A DNA stretch of 36,955 nucleotides from Colivivens sp963645405 (lineage in GTDB: Bacteria > Bacteroidota > Bacteroidia > Bacteroidales > Bacteroidaceae), in NCBI GenBank assembly GCA_963645405.1, contig CAVISR010000015.1, forward strand, positions 1 to 36,955, in the 5' to 3' direction. The notes below the pieces were generated by a model. The model ran no database searches. It had not been told where the DNA came from and saw nothing but the letters and a program-made list of their open reading frames with translations. The translations under genes and the position numbers were made by a program. Below are positions 16,979 to 25,256 of the stretch, piece by piece; within the stretch, counting starts at the first letter, position 1, and each line of letters starts with the position of its first letter.

Positions 16979-18730
16979 ATGAACAAAATTGTAATCTACC
17001 AGACACTCCCGCGCATCTACGGTGCCAAAAGCAAGACGAACAAACCCAATGGCGACATAAAGCAAAACGGATGCGGAAAGATGCAGGACTACACAGCCAA
17101 GGCACTGGAGCAAATCAAAGGTCTTGGATGCAACTACATCTGGTACACCGGACTCATCGAACATGCACAGAAGACCGACTACTCCGAATTCGGCATTCAG
17201 CGCGACAATCCCACTGTGGTCAAGGGAAATGCAGGAAGTCCGTATGCCATCAAAGACTATTACGACATCGACCCCGACCTTGCACACAAAGTACCGGCAA
17301 GGATGAAAGAATTCGAGCAACTGGTGAAGAGAACCCACGATGCAGGCTTGAAGATGATAATAGATTTCGTGCCCAACCATGTGGCACGCCAATACCACTC
17401 CGACTCACACCCTGCCGACACAAGAGACCTGGGAGCGGACGACGACACCACAGTGGCATTCTCTCCGCAAAACAACTTCTACTATCTGCCGGGACAAACC
17501 CTTTCAACCATCAACATAGCAGAAACAGGAGAAGGAACAGAAGCCGGAGTATGGACAGAAGCCGGAGCAGAAGCCGGAGCCGAAGCCGGAGCCAATTCCG
17601 AAGAACCTTATGTGGAGAATCCGGCAAAGGTGACTGGCAACGACTGCTTCACTGCCTGTCCGGGACGCAACGACTGGTATGAAACCGTGAAACTCAATTA
17701 TGGCATCGACTACATGAACGGACGTTCAGAGCACTTCGGTCCCGAGGTCCCGTCCACATGGAACAAGATGCTCCACACCCTGCAGTTCTGGGCAGACAAA
17801 GGCATCGACGGTTTCCGCTGCGACATGGCAGAGATGGTGCCGTGCCGATTCTGGGGATGGGCAATACCACAGGTGAAGGCAAGCCACAAGGACATCATCT
17901 TCATTGCCGAGGTCTACAATCCGCAGGAATACCGCAACTACATCTTCAACGGCAAGTTCGATTATCTCTACGACAAGGTAGGACTCTACGACACACTCCG
18001 TGCCGTGATTGCAGGCGACAGCGCCTCAAAGATTACCCAGTGCTGGCAGTCGGTGGACGATATCAACGGCCATATGCTCAATTTCCTCGAGAACCACGAC
18101 GAGCAGCGTCTTGCCTCCGACTTCTTTGCAGGCAAGGCAGAGAAGGGACGCCCTGCCCTACTCGTTTCAGCCCTCATGCGCACCAATCCGTTCATGGTGT
18201 ACAACGGACAGGAGCTGGGAGAACGCGGAATGGACGAGGAAGGATTCAGCGGACTTGACGGACGCACCACCATCTTCGACTACTGGACTGTCGACAAGAT
18301 AAGGCGTTTCCGCAACGGTGGCAAATACGACGGCAAACTGATGACAGATGAAGAGGCAGAACTCTATGCCTACTATCAGAAAGTGCTCAACCTGTGCAAT
18401 GGCGAGAAAGCAGTGCGCGAAGGCTGTTTCTTCGACCTCATGTATGCCAACTACGACAATCCGCTGATGGACACAAACCGCCTCTATGCGTTCATCCGCA
18501 AGGCTGGCAAGGAGAATCTGCTGGTCGTAGCCAACTTCAGCGATGCCGACACCACTACTTCAGTAGTCATTCCGCAGCATGCGCTCGACTGCCTCGGCAT
18601 CCAGCCATCCACATACACCACCACAGACCTGCTCACCGGCAAGCACCAGCACATGGCAATTGCTGCCGAACAACCGCTCACAATCACACTGAAAGCACAC
18701 GATGGTGTCGTGCTGAAGTTCAGGGGATAG
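16979..18730 (+). CDS. GH13 alpha-amylase family enzyme (cytoplasmic)
   Basis: A 583-residue glycoside hydrolase of family 13 with no signal peptide, so it probably acts on glycogen or maltooligosaccharides inside the cell. Conserved regions are visible in order: DFVPNH (129-134), GFRCDMAE with the nucleophile Asp 282, FIAEVYNP with the acid/base Glu 311, and FLENHDEQR with the transition-state Asp 374. A beta-sandwich C domain follows (about 490-583). Between the first two regions there is an Ala-Gly-Glu-rich insertion at about 187-205 made of 12-bp repeats. The exact specificity (amylase, neopullulanase or transferase) cannot be read. The gene ends 11 bp inside the end of the convergent CapA-like gene. 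Confidence 0.88.
   Translation: MNKIVIYQTLPRIYGAKSKTNKPNGDIKQNGCGKMQDYTAKALEQIKGLGCNYIWYTGLIEHAQKTDYSEFGIQRDNPTVVKGNAGSPYAIKDYYDIDPDLAHKVPARMKEFEQLVKRTHDAGLKMIIDFVPNHVARQYHSDSHPADTRDLGADDDTTVAFSPQNNFYYLPGQTLSTINIAETGEGTEAGVWTEAGAEAGAEAGANSEEPYVENPAKVTGNDCFTACPGRNDWYETVKLNYGIDYMNGRSEHFGPEVPSTWNKMLHTLQFWADKGIDGFRCDMAEMVPCRFWGWAIPQVKASHKDIIFIAEVYNPQEYRNYIFNGKFDYLYDKVGLYDTLRAVIAGDSASKITQCWQSVDDINGHMLNFLENHDEQRLASDFFAGKAEKGRPALLVSALMRTNPFMVYNGQELGERGMDEEGFSGLDGRTTIFDYWTVDKIRRFRNGGKYDGKLMTDEEAELYAYYQKVLNLCNGEKAVREGCFFDLMYANYDNPLMDTNRLYAFIRKAGKENLLVVANFSDADTTTSVVIPQHALDCLGIQPSTYTTTDLLTGKHQHMAIAAEQPLTITLKAHDGVVLKFRG
17540..17593 (+). repeat. In-frame 12-bp repeats within the GH13 gene
   Basis: GAAGCCGGA occurs at 17540, 17558, 17570 and 17582 (spacing 18, 12 and 12 bp). 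It encodes a Glu-Ala-Gly-Ala-type tract in a surface loop of the enzyme, with no frame change. Confidence 0.8.
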
Positions 18731-19694
18731 ATTGCAACCGTGGTTTGCAGCCTTCGATTCTCACCGGCAGAATCTTTGGAGTCAGAGTTCCGTCGGCACT
18801 GAAGCGCAAGCTGACAATAAATGTTTTCCGGGTATCGGGTGCAGATTGGTCGAACACAAAATTGCCAAGACTGTAATAAACCAGAGTGGAGTCGCACATG
18901 CCGACTCCCTCTGTTCTTATTGTCCCCACATCCTGCACCACATGTGGGTGATGGCCTATTATCACATCCGTTCCGGCTGAAGCCAACCGGCTTGCCTGCA
19001 TCCTCTGTTTGAGCGATGGATGTACATCAAATTCCTTGCCCCAATGCAGCACTGCAACGACCCAAGTCTTCCCGTGCGACTTCCTGTATTCACGGATGGC
19101 ATCTGCCAGTTCGTCGCATGATGCCTGGCACACACCGGGACAGTCGTCCAGCTGATGCCAGTTTTCCAGCGGTACAAGCACATCATTGAACACTGCCACC
19201 TCCAGTCCGTCCTTGCTTATGACAGCCGGAGCCAACTGCTCATCGGAAGTCTGCCCGTAGCCAATGGGAACGATGCCTACATCCACCAGATGCCGATGAG
19301 TGGCAGCAAGTCCTCTGCGCCCTTGGTCGTTGGTGTGGTTGTTAGCCATTGCAGCATGACTGACCCCCACCCTTTTCAGTCCTCCGGCACATGCTGCATC
19401 GGCACGGAAAATGTATTTCTTGTTGAGCGAACTTACGGTATCGGTCAGCGGACATTCAAGATTTATGACAACGGCATCTGCCTTGCGGAACAAACTGCTC
19501 ACGCCAGCAAACACCGAGTCCATGCCTTCGGATTCCAGCACCGGCCGCACTCCCCTGTCGAGCAATACATCACCAGTGAAAAGCACCTCCAGCGTTGCAT
19601 CCTTCTTGCCTTCCGGCGTACGGGCAGTACACGCCAGAAGACAGATGGAAGCAGTCAGGAGCAGAGCTCTGTAAACAGTTTGCCGTAAATTCAT
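18720..19694 (-). CDS. CapA-like lipoprotein metallophosphatase (PGA_cap family)
   Basis: A 324-residue lipoprotein with lipobox CLLAC (Cys 22). The body has the CapA/PGA_cap arrangement of the calcineurin-like fold: FTGDVLLDRG (39-48), NLECPL (78-83), MANNHTND (116-123), LHWGKEF (216-222) and GHHPHVVQDV (247-256), with metal-ligand Asp, Asn and His residues present. CapA proteins take part in poly-gamma-glutamate capsule formation or related envelope processes, but single family members like this one, with no capB/capC nearby, have unknown substrates. It is the last gene of a three-gene minus-strand operon, 11 bp after the DUF3160 gene, and overlaps the end of the GH13 gene tail to tail. Confidence 0.85.
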   Translation of the reverse strand: MNLRQTVYRALLLTASICLLACTARTPEGKKDATLEVLFTGDVLLDRGVRPVLESEGMDSVFAGVSSLFRKADAVVINLECPLTDTVSSLNKKYIFRADAACAGGLKRVGVSHAAMANNHTNDQGRRGLAATHRHLVDVGIVPIGYGQTSDEQLAPAVISKDGLEVAVFNDVLVPLENWHQLDDCPGVCQASCDELADAIREYRKSHGKTWVVAVLHWGKEFDVHPSLKQRMQASRLASAGTDVIIGHHPHVVQDVGTIRTEGVGMCDSTLVYYSLGNFVFDQSAPDTRKTFIVSLRFSADGTLTPKILPVRIEGCKPRLQSIP

Positions 19695-19705
19695 ACCTAA
19701 TGGAA

Positions 19706-22135
19706 TCAGCAGCCGGAGCTGTAGAACACTTCCTCATTGGTCTTTGGAGCCTTGTCGAGAATCAGCGGTTGCATCCACACCGGACGTGCCGGCGCATCGT
19801 TTTGCTCCAGCCGTTTCTGCCACCGCTCGTCGGTCAGGCGCTCGTTCAACGGATTGATGAACTCATAGTAGCTGAAGGTGGCACCACGGGTGAGGTACAC
19901 CTTGCCGCCAATCTCCACATTCACATAGATGATGTCGGCATTGCCAGTCGCTTCAAACATAATTCCGTTCTTCTCGCATCCAAGGATGTTGCGTGAGAAC
20001 ACATCTGCCACACAGGCAATCGAGCGGTCGGCACCCTTCACAAGGTCCCATGAATAGAGGTCGAGTTCCGGGTCGAGCACACTCAGCGTGTACCATTCGA
20101 TCGAACTGCCCAACATACGGATTTCCGCATATTCGTTCGATGTCAGAGTCTCGCCCTTCAGTTCCTTCTTCGACACTTTCAGGCAGAAGTCCATGTAGTC
20201 CTCCAGACTCTTGGTCTTGCTGTTCAGGTCGTCGGTCATGAGGTTGTTGTCCTCCAGCAACGAACGGGTCAGTCCGAGCAGTTCCTTCATCTTGTTCCAG
20301 AAACCGAGGTTCGGTTCCACATATCCAATCACGTCCGGATCGGGGAAGTCGCTGCCACCGCCACACTCTGCTCCAAGAGGTTGCTCGGCATAGAGGATGG
20401 CATCGTGCTTCAGCTCTGCCCATGAGGCAAGCGCTGTGTTCAGGTTCTTCTTCGACCATGCCCCGGTCTTCATGTAGTCGGGATAGTTCTTGCCGGTGGA
20501 CTGCAGTTCCACAAGACATTCCATCCATTTGTTGTACATCGACTTGTTCCAGTCTGCATAGTTCCCGAACTTCTTCTTCAGTCCGTCGAGTTCCTTCGTG
20601 AAACCGTCCCATTTGTCTGCATCCTTATAATAGATGTCGACAATCGATTCTGCATCCGCCACACCGAAGGCAGCAAACACATCGAGTCCGCGAGGGAATG
20701 TCAGCTCGCAGTTTGGTGTCGGGTCATACATTTTGCTGAGCATATATGCGTCGGGGGTGTAGCGCTGTGGCATGAAATTGATTTTGTCCTCGCATCCATC
20801 CTCCTTGATTTTCGACGTGATGCGGTTGCGCGTCTTGAGCATCGTCTTCAGATGGGTGTCGAGTTCCTGCAGTTTCGTCACATCAGTCAGGTCTTCCAGC
20901 TTGAAGTCTTTCTTGGCAGCAAGATAGTCGGCAATGTCCACCACAGCCACATTGTCGGGCTCGCCCATGAGGAAGTCGAGCGTGCGGTACACACCGAGTC
21001 CGTTGTCAGCCACTTCCTTGTCGATGTTGTTGAGCAGATATGCCATGAATGCAGCCTGCTGCAGGTCGAGCTGGTTTTCGCGGCAGAACGTGTAGGTCTG
21101 CATCCACATCATGTAGCGGAAATAGCGCTTCTGCCGTTCGCTCCGGGTGTAGTGACCGCGCGGCGTGAACTGGTCGTAGGGGAAATTGATTTTCTTTCCC
21201 TGCATCATCGGCGAGATGTCGGGCGAACAACTGTGAATGTTATTGAGTTCCTTCTGCACGATGCTCTTGTACCCGGCAGGCACGCTGAGGGTTTCGCCCG
21301 TTAGCAGGCACTCGGCAATGGAGAAATAAGCCGCATTGTGCTCTGCCAGTGCCTTCAGCGTAGCGTCGCCAGTGGTCCGGGCAATGGCACTTGCCTTATC
21401 ATACATCGCCTTGTTGAGGGCATGGAGCCGCGGAGTGAACATGTCCTTCTCGAGGCTTTTCATCACATAGCTGAAATACATGTGGAACGCCTGCAGATAG
21501 AGGTCGGTGGTCACATAGCTCGGCATCATATAATAGTCGTTCTGCTCGTAGATGTTGAACAGCTGCTGGTTTTTGGTCGGAACAATTGCAAAGTTGTGGT
21601 GGGCAAGCATGCTCATCAACTTCGAGTCGCAACTGTCCAACTGGAACATGTTGACAGCCATCACCGGATTCGACAGCACCAGTCCGTCGCGCTCCACATG
21701 CCGCTGCTTGTCGAGTTCCTTTATCCTCTCGTCCACTCTCTTCACAAAAGCCTTCTCCTTGTCCGAGAGTTTCACCTCGTCGTACTCAAGCAGAGGTTTC
21801 CACTCGGGCGGCACCAGAAGGTCGAGACAGCGCTTGTAGTACCAGTCCGACTTCTCGGTGAAAAACTGGTTGAGGTCTGCCTCCATGAACCACATACCCT
21901 TCAGGGCATAAGGATAGTTGCGCAGCAGCCGCAGTTCCATCATCGTCATGTCGTCGATGTCCATGTCGAGGTCAATCGTCTCCGGCAGCTTTTCCGAAGT
22001 CATGAGGAACGAATGCGGATTGTAGTCCACTTGTTCCAGGTCGGTACTGTCCGACAAGAACCGCTGTTCAGCCTGCCGGTTGTCGGCACATCCCACAAGA
22101 GCCGCAAGGCTTAGAATCCAAAAAAGTTTCTTCAT
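19706..22135 (-). CDS. DUF3160 family lipoprotein
   Basis: An 809-residue lipoprotein with lipobox LAALVGC (Cys 16), predicted on the periplasmic face or surface of the outer membrane. It matches the DUF3160 family in length and in motifs such as NYPYALKGMWFMEADLNQFF, FVPTK-like NFAIVPTKNQQLF, YVTTDLYLQAFHMYFSY and RGLDVFAAFG. The function of this family is not established; it is largely helical and has no evident catalytic signature that I recognise. It lies 36 bp downstream of the Cys/His-rich lipoprotein gene and 11 bp upstream of the CapA-like gene, so all three lipoproteins are probably made together and may work on the same envelope substrate (inference). Confidence 0.8.
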   Translation of the reverse strand: MKKLFWILSLAALVGCADNRQAEQRFLSDSTDLEQVDYNPHSFLMTSEKLPETIDLDMDIDDMTMMELRLLRNYPYALKGMWFMEADLNQFFTEKSDWYYKRCLDLLVPPEWKPLLEYDEVKLSDKEKAFVKRVDERIKELDKQRHVERDGLVLSNPVMAVNMFQLDSCDSKLMSMLAHHNFAIVPTKNQQLFNIYEQNDYYMMPSYVTTDLYLQAFHMYFSYVMKSLEKDMFTPRLHALNKAMYDKASAIARTTGDATLKALAEHNAAYFSIAECLLTGETLSVPAGYKSIVQKELNNIHSCSPDISPMMQGKKINFPYDQFTPRGHYTRSERQKRYFRYMMWMQTYTFCRENQLDLQQAAFMAYLLNNIDKEVADNGLGVYRTLDFLMGEPDNVAVVDIADYLAAKKDFKLEDLTDVTKLQELDTHLKTMLKTRNRITSKIKEDGCEDKINFMPQRYTPDAYMLSKMYDPTPNCELTFPRGLDVFAAFGVADAESIVDIYYKDADKWDGFTKELDGLKKKFGNYADWNKSMYNKWMECLVELQSTGKNYPDYMKTGAWSKKNLNTALASWAELKHDAILYAEQPLGAECGGGSDFPDPDVIGYVEPNLGFWNKMKELLGLTRSLLEDNNLMTDDLNSKTKSLEDYMDFCLKVSKKELKGETLTSNEYAEIRMLGSSIEWYTLSVLDPELDLYSWDLVKGADRSIACVADVFSRNILGCEKNGIMFEATGNADIIYVNVEIGGKVYLTRGATFSYYEFINPLNERLTDERWQKRLEQNDAPARPVWMQPLILDKAPKTNEEVFYSSGC

Positions 22136-22171
22136 ATGCGTAATATTTAAGACATTATTGACAAAATGATA

Positions 22172-22903
22172 TTACTTGGGGCGTCTCTGCAAGTCACAGC
22201 CGTCATTGTCCGTGGAACTACTCGGAATGGAGTTTTCTGTGGCTTCACCCACGAACCTCAGTCCGAAGCCCTCATAGCGGTAAATCCTCTCAGTCACACA
22301 GCCGTCATTGTCCGCCTCCCACGAATGTACCATGGCAGGCACCGAGTCGCGCTCCACCACGAAATCCATCAGCCGTCCGCCAAGCCGCGAACCCAACCAC
22401 AGCGGGCGGATGAGCCGTCCGTCGTAGAGATGGAAGATGAACAGCCGTCGGTCGTTCTGCGGCCGGTAGCGCGTGGGCTTTGTCACTCCCACCACAATCT
22501 CCGGCAGTCCGTCGCCAGTCATGTCGCCGCAGTCAAACCGGTAGACCTCATGGCGCAGAGTCCATACATCAGCCGCTGAGTCGCCAATCAAGTGGCAGAC
22601 CCGGAACAGACTGTCCGACTCCTTCTCCAGCCGCAACGTCCGCACAGAGCCGTCATGGCAGTACCGAAACGTAGAGTCGTCCACAGCCGTCAGACAGATG
22701 CCAACGCTGCCGCAGGCATCGCTGCCGTCATGTTTAGCTTTGTCACAGCAATGTTCACCGTCACTGCAACCATGCTTAATCTCACAACAGCCGTGTTTGC
22801 TCTCACTGTCGTCATGTTTAGCCTCGCCACAGCCCGTGCCGCCACAAGCGCCGCAAAACGCAGAAACCAGCATCACACCGATGAATCCGAATACAGCCTT
22901 CAT
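22172..22903 (-). CDS. Cys/His-rich lipoprotein with FG-GAP-like Asp loop
   Basis: An unrecognised protein of 243 residues from the preferred start MKAVFGFIGV. The signal sequence ends in the lipobox SAFCGAC. The next 45 residues are a Cys/His/Asp repeat region (pieces such as ESKHGCCEIKHGC and GEHCCDKAKHDG), followed by a domain with GDMTGDGLPEIVVGV, an Asp-x-Asp-Gly calcium-loop motif as in FG-GAP/integrin-like repeats. The longest start (22927) overlaps the -7 promoter box at 22925-22932 and would not be transcribed, so ATG 22903 is chosen. It heads the operon with DUF3160 and CapA-like genes. The Cys/His region could bind metal, or may only be a slipped tandem repeat; I cannot tell which. 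Confidence 0.6.
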   Translation of the reverse strand: MKAVFGFIGVMLVSAFCGACGGTGCGEAKHDDSESKHGCCEIKHGCSDGEHCCDKAKHDGSDACGSVGICLTAVDDSTFRYCHDGSVRTLRLEKESDSLFRVCHLIGDSAADVWTLRHEVYRFDCGDMTGDGLPEIVVGVTKPTRYRPQNDRRLFIFHLYDGRLIRPLWLGSRLGGRLMDFVVERDSVPAMVHSWEADNDGCVTERIYRYEGFGLRFVGEATENSIPSSSTDNDGCDLQRRPK

Positions 22904-22924
22904 ACCCCAAAACATTTGCTGCGC

Positions 22925-22956
22925 CAAAGATAGACAAAAAAAGAATCAAGAGCAAA
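22925..22956 (-). promoter_or_regulatory. Promoter of the three-lipoprotein operon
   Basis: On the minus strand a TTTG (22953-22956) is followed after 20 bp by the -7 box TATCTTTG (22925-22932). The expected start of transcription near 22918 rules out the longest reading-frame start. Confidence 0.75.
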
Positions 22957-23050
22957 GAATCATCATAAATTATTACTCCACGCCCATATTTCCTCCTCAT
23001 TATGCGCGAGTAATGCAGAATAGCCGAACTTGTTTTAGGTTATGAGCCAG

Positions 23051-23088
23051 CAGAAGTGTTTTGCGTTAGCCGGATGGAAGGAGTCAGC
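23051..23088 (+). repeat. Half-copy of the dispersed cloverleaf repeat
   Basis: CAGAAGTGTTTTG, then GTTAGCCGGATGG and AGGAGTCAGC, repeats the left flank and left terminus of copy 1 almost exactly; the rest of the element is missing. Confidence 0.75.
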
Positions 23089-23204
23089 CAAGTCCCCAGA
23101 CTTACACAAATCAACTGCGAAAATCATTCAATATTCCCTATTCAATCACACAAAATGACAGCCAAGAAAAAGCCGCATTTCAGCCCTGCTTATGCGTGAA
23201 AACT

Positions 23205-23270
23205 TTCCTAGGCAGAGAAAATTATTTTCCCAGTCAGAAAAAAAGTTTTTCCTGGTCAGAAAAATAATCA
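23205..23270. repeat. 22-bp tandem repeat, 3 units
   Basis: Three contiguous 22-bp units starting at 23205, 23227 and 23249, each opening TTCC(T/C) and containing (G/T)CAGA(A/G)AAA. They are AT-rich and degenerate. Confidence 0.7.
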
Positions 23271-23362
23271 GAGCATTTTGGGGCGAAAATTTGCCCGAAA
23301 TAACAGCTATACAGCTCAGTGTGAAAATCTGTAAAAGAAACAAGTCACACGAAATGAATCCT

Positions 23363-23557
23363 GCCGGATGGTAGGAGTCAGCGCTCTCCGAGTGCGTAGG
23401 CGATGACGCTCGAGCGATAGCTCGCTTATATTGCCGCACACTAATTCCCACGCTCGCTTTAACGCCCTCGGAGAGGGCTAGCTCCTAACGCTTTTACGCT
23501 TGTCAAGCGCTTGTGCTCCTATTGCCGCCCACTCTCCCTCTCGCTCCGTCCGGACGG
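23363..23557 (+). repeat. Dispersed cloverleaf repeat, copy 2 (long type)
   Basis: The core is 23372-23487 (116 bp), TAGGAGTCAGC to GCTAGCTCCTA. The left hairpin is GCGCTC-TCC-GAGTGCG, the centre GACGCTCGAGCG, the right hairpin GCCCTC-GGA-GAGGGC. The flanking palindrome is CCGTCCGGACGG (23546-23557), where copies 1 and 4 have CCATCCGGATGG: both halves changed together. Confidence 0.85.
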
Positions 23558-23950
23558 CTTTGCCCCTCCCTACAATAGAAGCACTGGGAGAGGCTTATCG
23601 TCCATTGATTTAACACTTTCCCGTTTCAACCACTTTCAAAGCATTTACATCCAAAATCCGAAATCTGAAAGACTTTCATCACCGCAAATTTCCACCCATT
23701 TCCACTAAATCCACCCTGTTTCCAACCAAAAATCACGAGAAACCCACGAAAACGAAGAGTGTTAAAATGGCGAAAACTAGCGTTACAACCCATGAAACTC
23801 GTGCGCAAACTCATGGAAATAGGGCATTTTCAAGGGGTAAACTGTCATGAAATCGCTGCTTATCACACTTAACCGTCACAGTATTTTATTTTATTAGCAT
23901 TTGCATTTCGTTATCGTTCAGCGAGTTGTGAGTTTTATTAATATATATTA

Positions 23951-24122
23951 CGTTACAGTTTCAGTTATGACAGTTATTTTTTAGGCATCCCTACATTAGT
24001 AAGCTCCTCACACCATGTTACATAACTATCTAATTATTAAACACATATATAATATAAATGAAAAAGCACCAAAAGTATGAGTACCTTACTTTTCTACTGT
24101 TATACTGTAACAACTGTAACGG
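23951..24122. repeat. Inverted ACTGTAAC-type motif clusters around an AT-rich core
   Basis: CGTTACAGTTTCAGTTATG at 23951-23969 (continuing to about 23977) is approximately the reverse complement of the segment 24097-24122, which ends ACTGTAACAACTGTAACGG. The roughly 120 bp between them is very AT-rich. Function unknown; iteron-like or regulator-binding arrangement is possible. Confidence 0.45.
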
Positions 24123-24249
24123 ATGAGGCATACCAAGGGCTTTTTAGATGGAAATAAGTGAAAGTATTGAGTCCAACTGGGGAGATATTGAACAAATCAT
24201 TCGAACACCGTTTGCTATATTTGCCACACAAAATTCCACACTCGCTTTG

Positions 24250-24364
24250 TAGGAGTCAGCTTTCTCCGAAAGCTCGGCGCTGACGCTCGAGCGTCAGCTC
24301 GCAAGTGCTTTTCAGCCCACAAGCCCACGCTCGCTTCAACGTCCTCAGAGAGGGCTAACTCCTA
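24250..24364 (+). repeat. Dispersed cloverleaf repeat, copy 3 (long type)
   Basis: A 115-bp copy, TAGGAGTCAGC to GCTAACTCCTA. Left hairpin AGCTTTC-TCC-GAAAGCT. The central arm is a perfect 20-bp palindrome at 24279-24298 (GCTGACGCTC and its complement). Right hairpin GTCCTC-AGA-GAGGGC, keeping pairing through one G-U. Confidence 0.85.
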
Positions 24365-24430
24365 TTTCCACCCACCTTCCCACCCTCTCCAAGCGCAAAT
24401 TTCCTCTGCCAGGAAGGATACCAATTGCAA

Positions 24431-24479
24431 GAACCCACTACATTAACTCCATAAAAATAGCAGTTAATGTAGTGGGTTC
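24431..24479. repeat. 18-bp perfect inverted repeat
   Basis: GAACCCACTACATTAACT (24431-24448) is the exact reverse complement of 24462-24479, with a 13-nt AT-rich loop. There is no T-run, so it is not a standard terminator. It lies between cloverleaf copies 3 and 4. Confidence 0.85.
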
Positions 24480-24490
24480 ATCTGTTTACA

Positions 24491-24611
24491 CGATTACGCT
24501 CAAGTGCCAACTCGCAATGATTTCCTCACACGAACCCACACTTGCTTTAACGCGTTCGGAGAACGCTAGCTTCTATTTCCACCTGATTTTCCCACCCACC
24601 CATCCGGATGG
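24491..24611 (+). repeat. Dispersed cloverleaf repeat, copy 4 (left end missing)
   Basis: The right half is recognisable: CTCGCAATGATTT, then CTTGCTTTAACG, the right hairpin GCGTTC-GGA-GAACGC and GCTAGCTTCTA (end about 24575). The flank palindrome CCATCCGGATGG follows at 24600-24611. The left terminus is replaced by the 18-bp inverted repeat. Confidence 0.7.
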
Positions 24612-24885
24612 CAAGTCCTTTAGGAGAGGATTTAGAAAAGACTCTACAAAAAAGTTGGTGAAACCGTAATTACGATTTCACCAACCATGATACCACTTAG
24701 TTGTTAAACCCGTGAACGTTAAAGATTTTTTTCTATTCACGGCCTAAGCTAATGTGAATCCGATTATCACTAACCCTTCACACCATAAAAATCTTTTTCA
24801 TTCTATCCATTTCATTTTCATCCACAATATATTCTCTATATAAGTTCAAGTTCCCGAATCATAAACCTGAACCCTTTTTCATCCT

Positions 24886-25250
24886 GGCTTCACAGCCATC
24901 ATTCATTTCAATTCCTTCTCGGCTCAATCAGCCATTCATTTCAATCTCTTCCCGGCTCAACCAGCCATTCATTTCAATCTCTTCTTGGCTCAATCAGCCA
25001 CACATTTCAATTTCCCAACCGCCCAGTTGGCGACACATCTTAATTCTTTCTTGACTCAACAAGCCATTCATTTAAATTCCTTCTCGGCTCAATCAGCCAT
25101 TCATTTCAATCTCTTCTTGACTCAACCAGCCATTCATTTCAATTCCTTCTCGGCTCAATCAGCCATTCATTTCAATCTCTTCTTGGCTCAATCAGCCACA
25201 CATTTCAATCTCTTCCCGGCCCAATCAGCCGCACATCTTAATTCCTTCTT
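24886..25250. repeat. 33-bp tandem array, about 11 units
   Basis: Ten full 33-bp units begin at 24921 and every 33 bp to 25218, with one irregular unit before. A typical unit starts GGCTCAATCAGCC, a small hairpin, and continues CATTCATTTCAATTCC. It abuts the 3' end of the XRE gene. Because 33 is three times 11, one plus frame reads as an 11-residue repeat (AQSAIHFNLFL-like); I regard this as a consequence of the repeat, not a gene. Confidence 0.95.
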
Positions 25251-25256
25251 GGTTTA

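Larger units (their letters stand above)
22957..25256. other. Gene-poor accessory region (2.3 kb)
   Basis: No convincing protein gene is present. It holds one half-copy, two full copies and one truncated copy of the dispersed cloverleaf repeat, a three-unit 22-bp repeat, an AT-rich core (about 23880-24120) flanked by inverted ACTGTAAC-type motifs, an 18-bp perfect inverted repeat, and a 33-bp tandem array. Short open frames here run through repeats and have no family resemblance. It may be the remains of a mobile element or a recombination-prone gap. Confidence 0.6.

Noticed and set aside
23146..23451. 101-codon minus frame in the gene-poor region
   Set aside because: It crosses a cloverleaf repeat and the 22-bp repeat, has no promoter and no recognisable domain.
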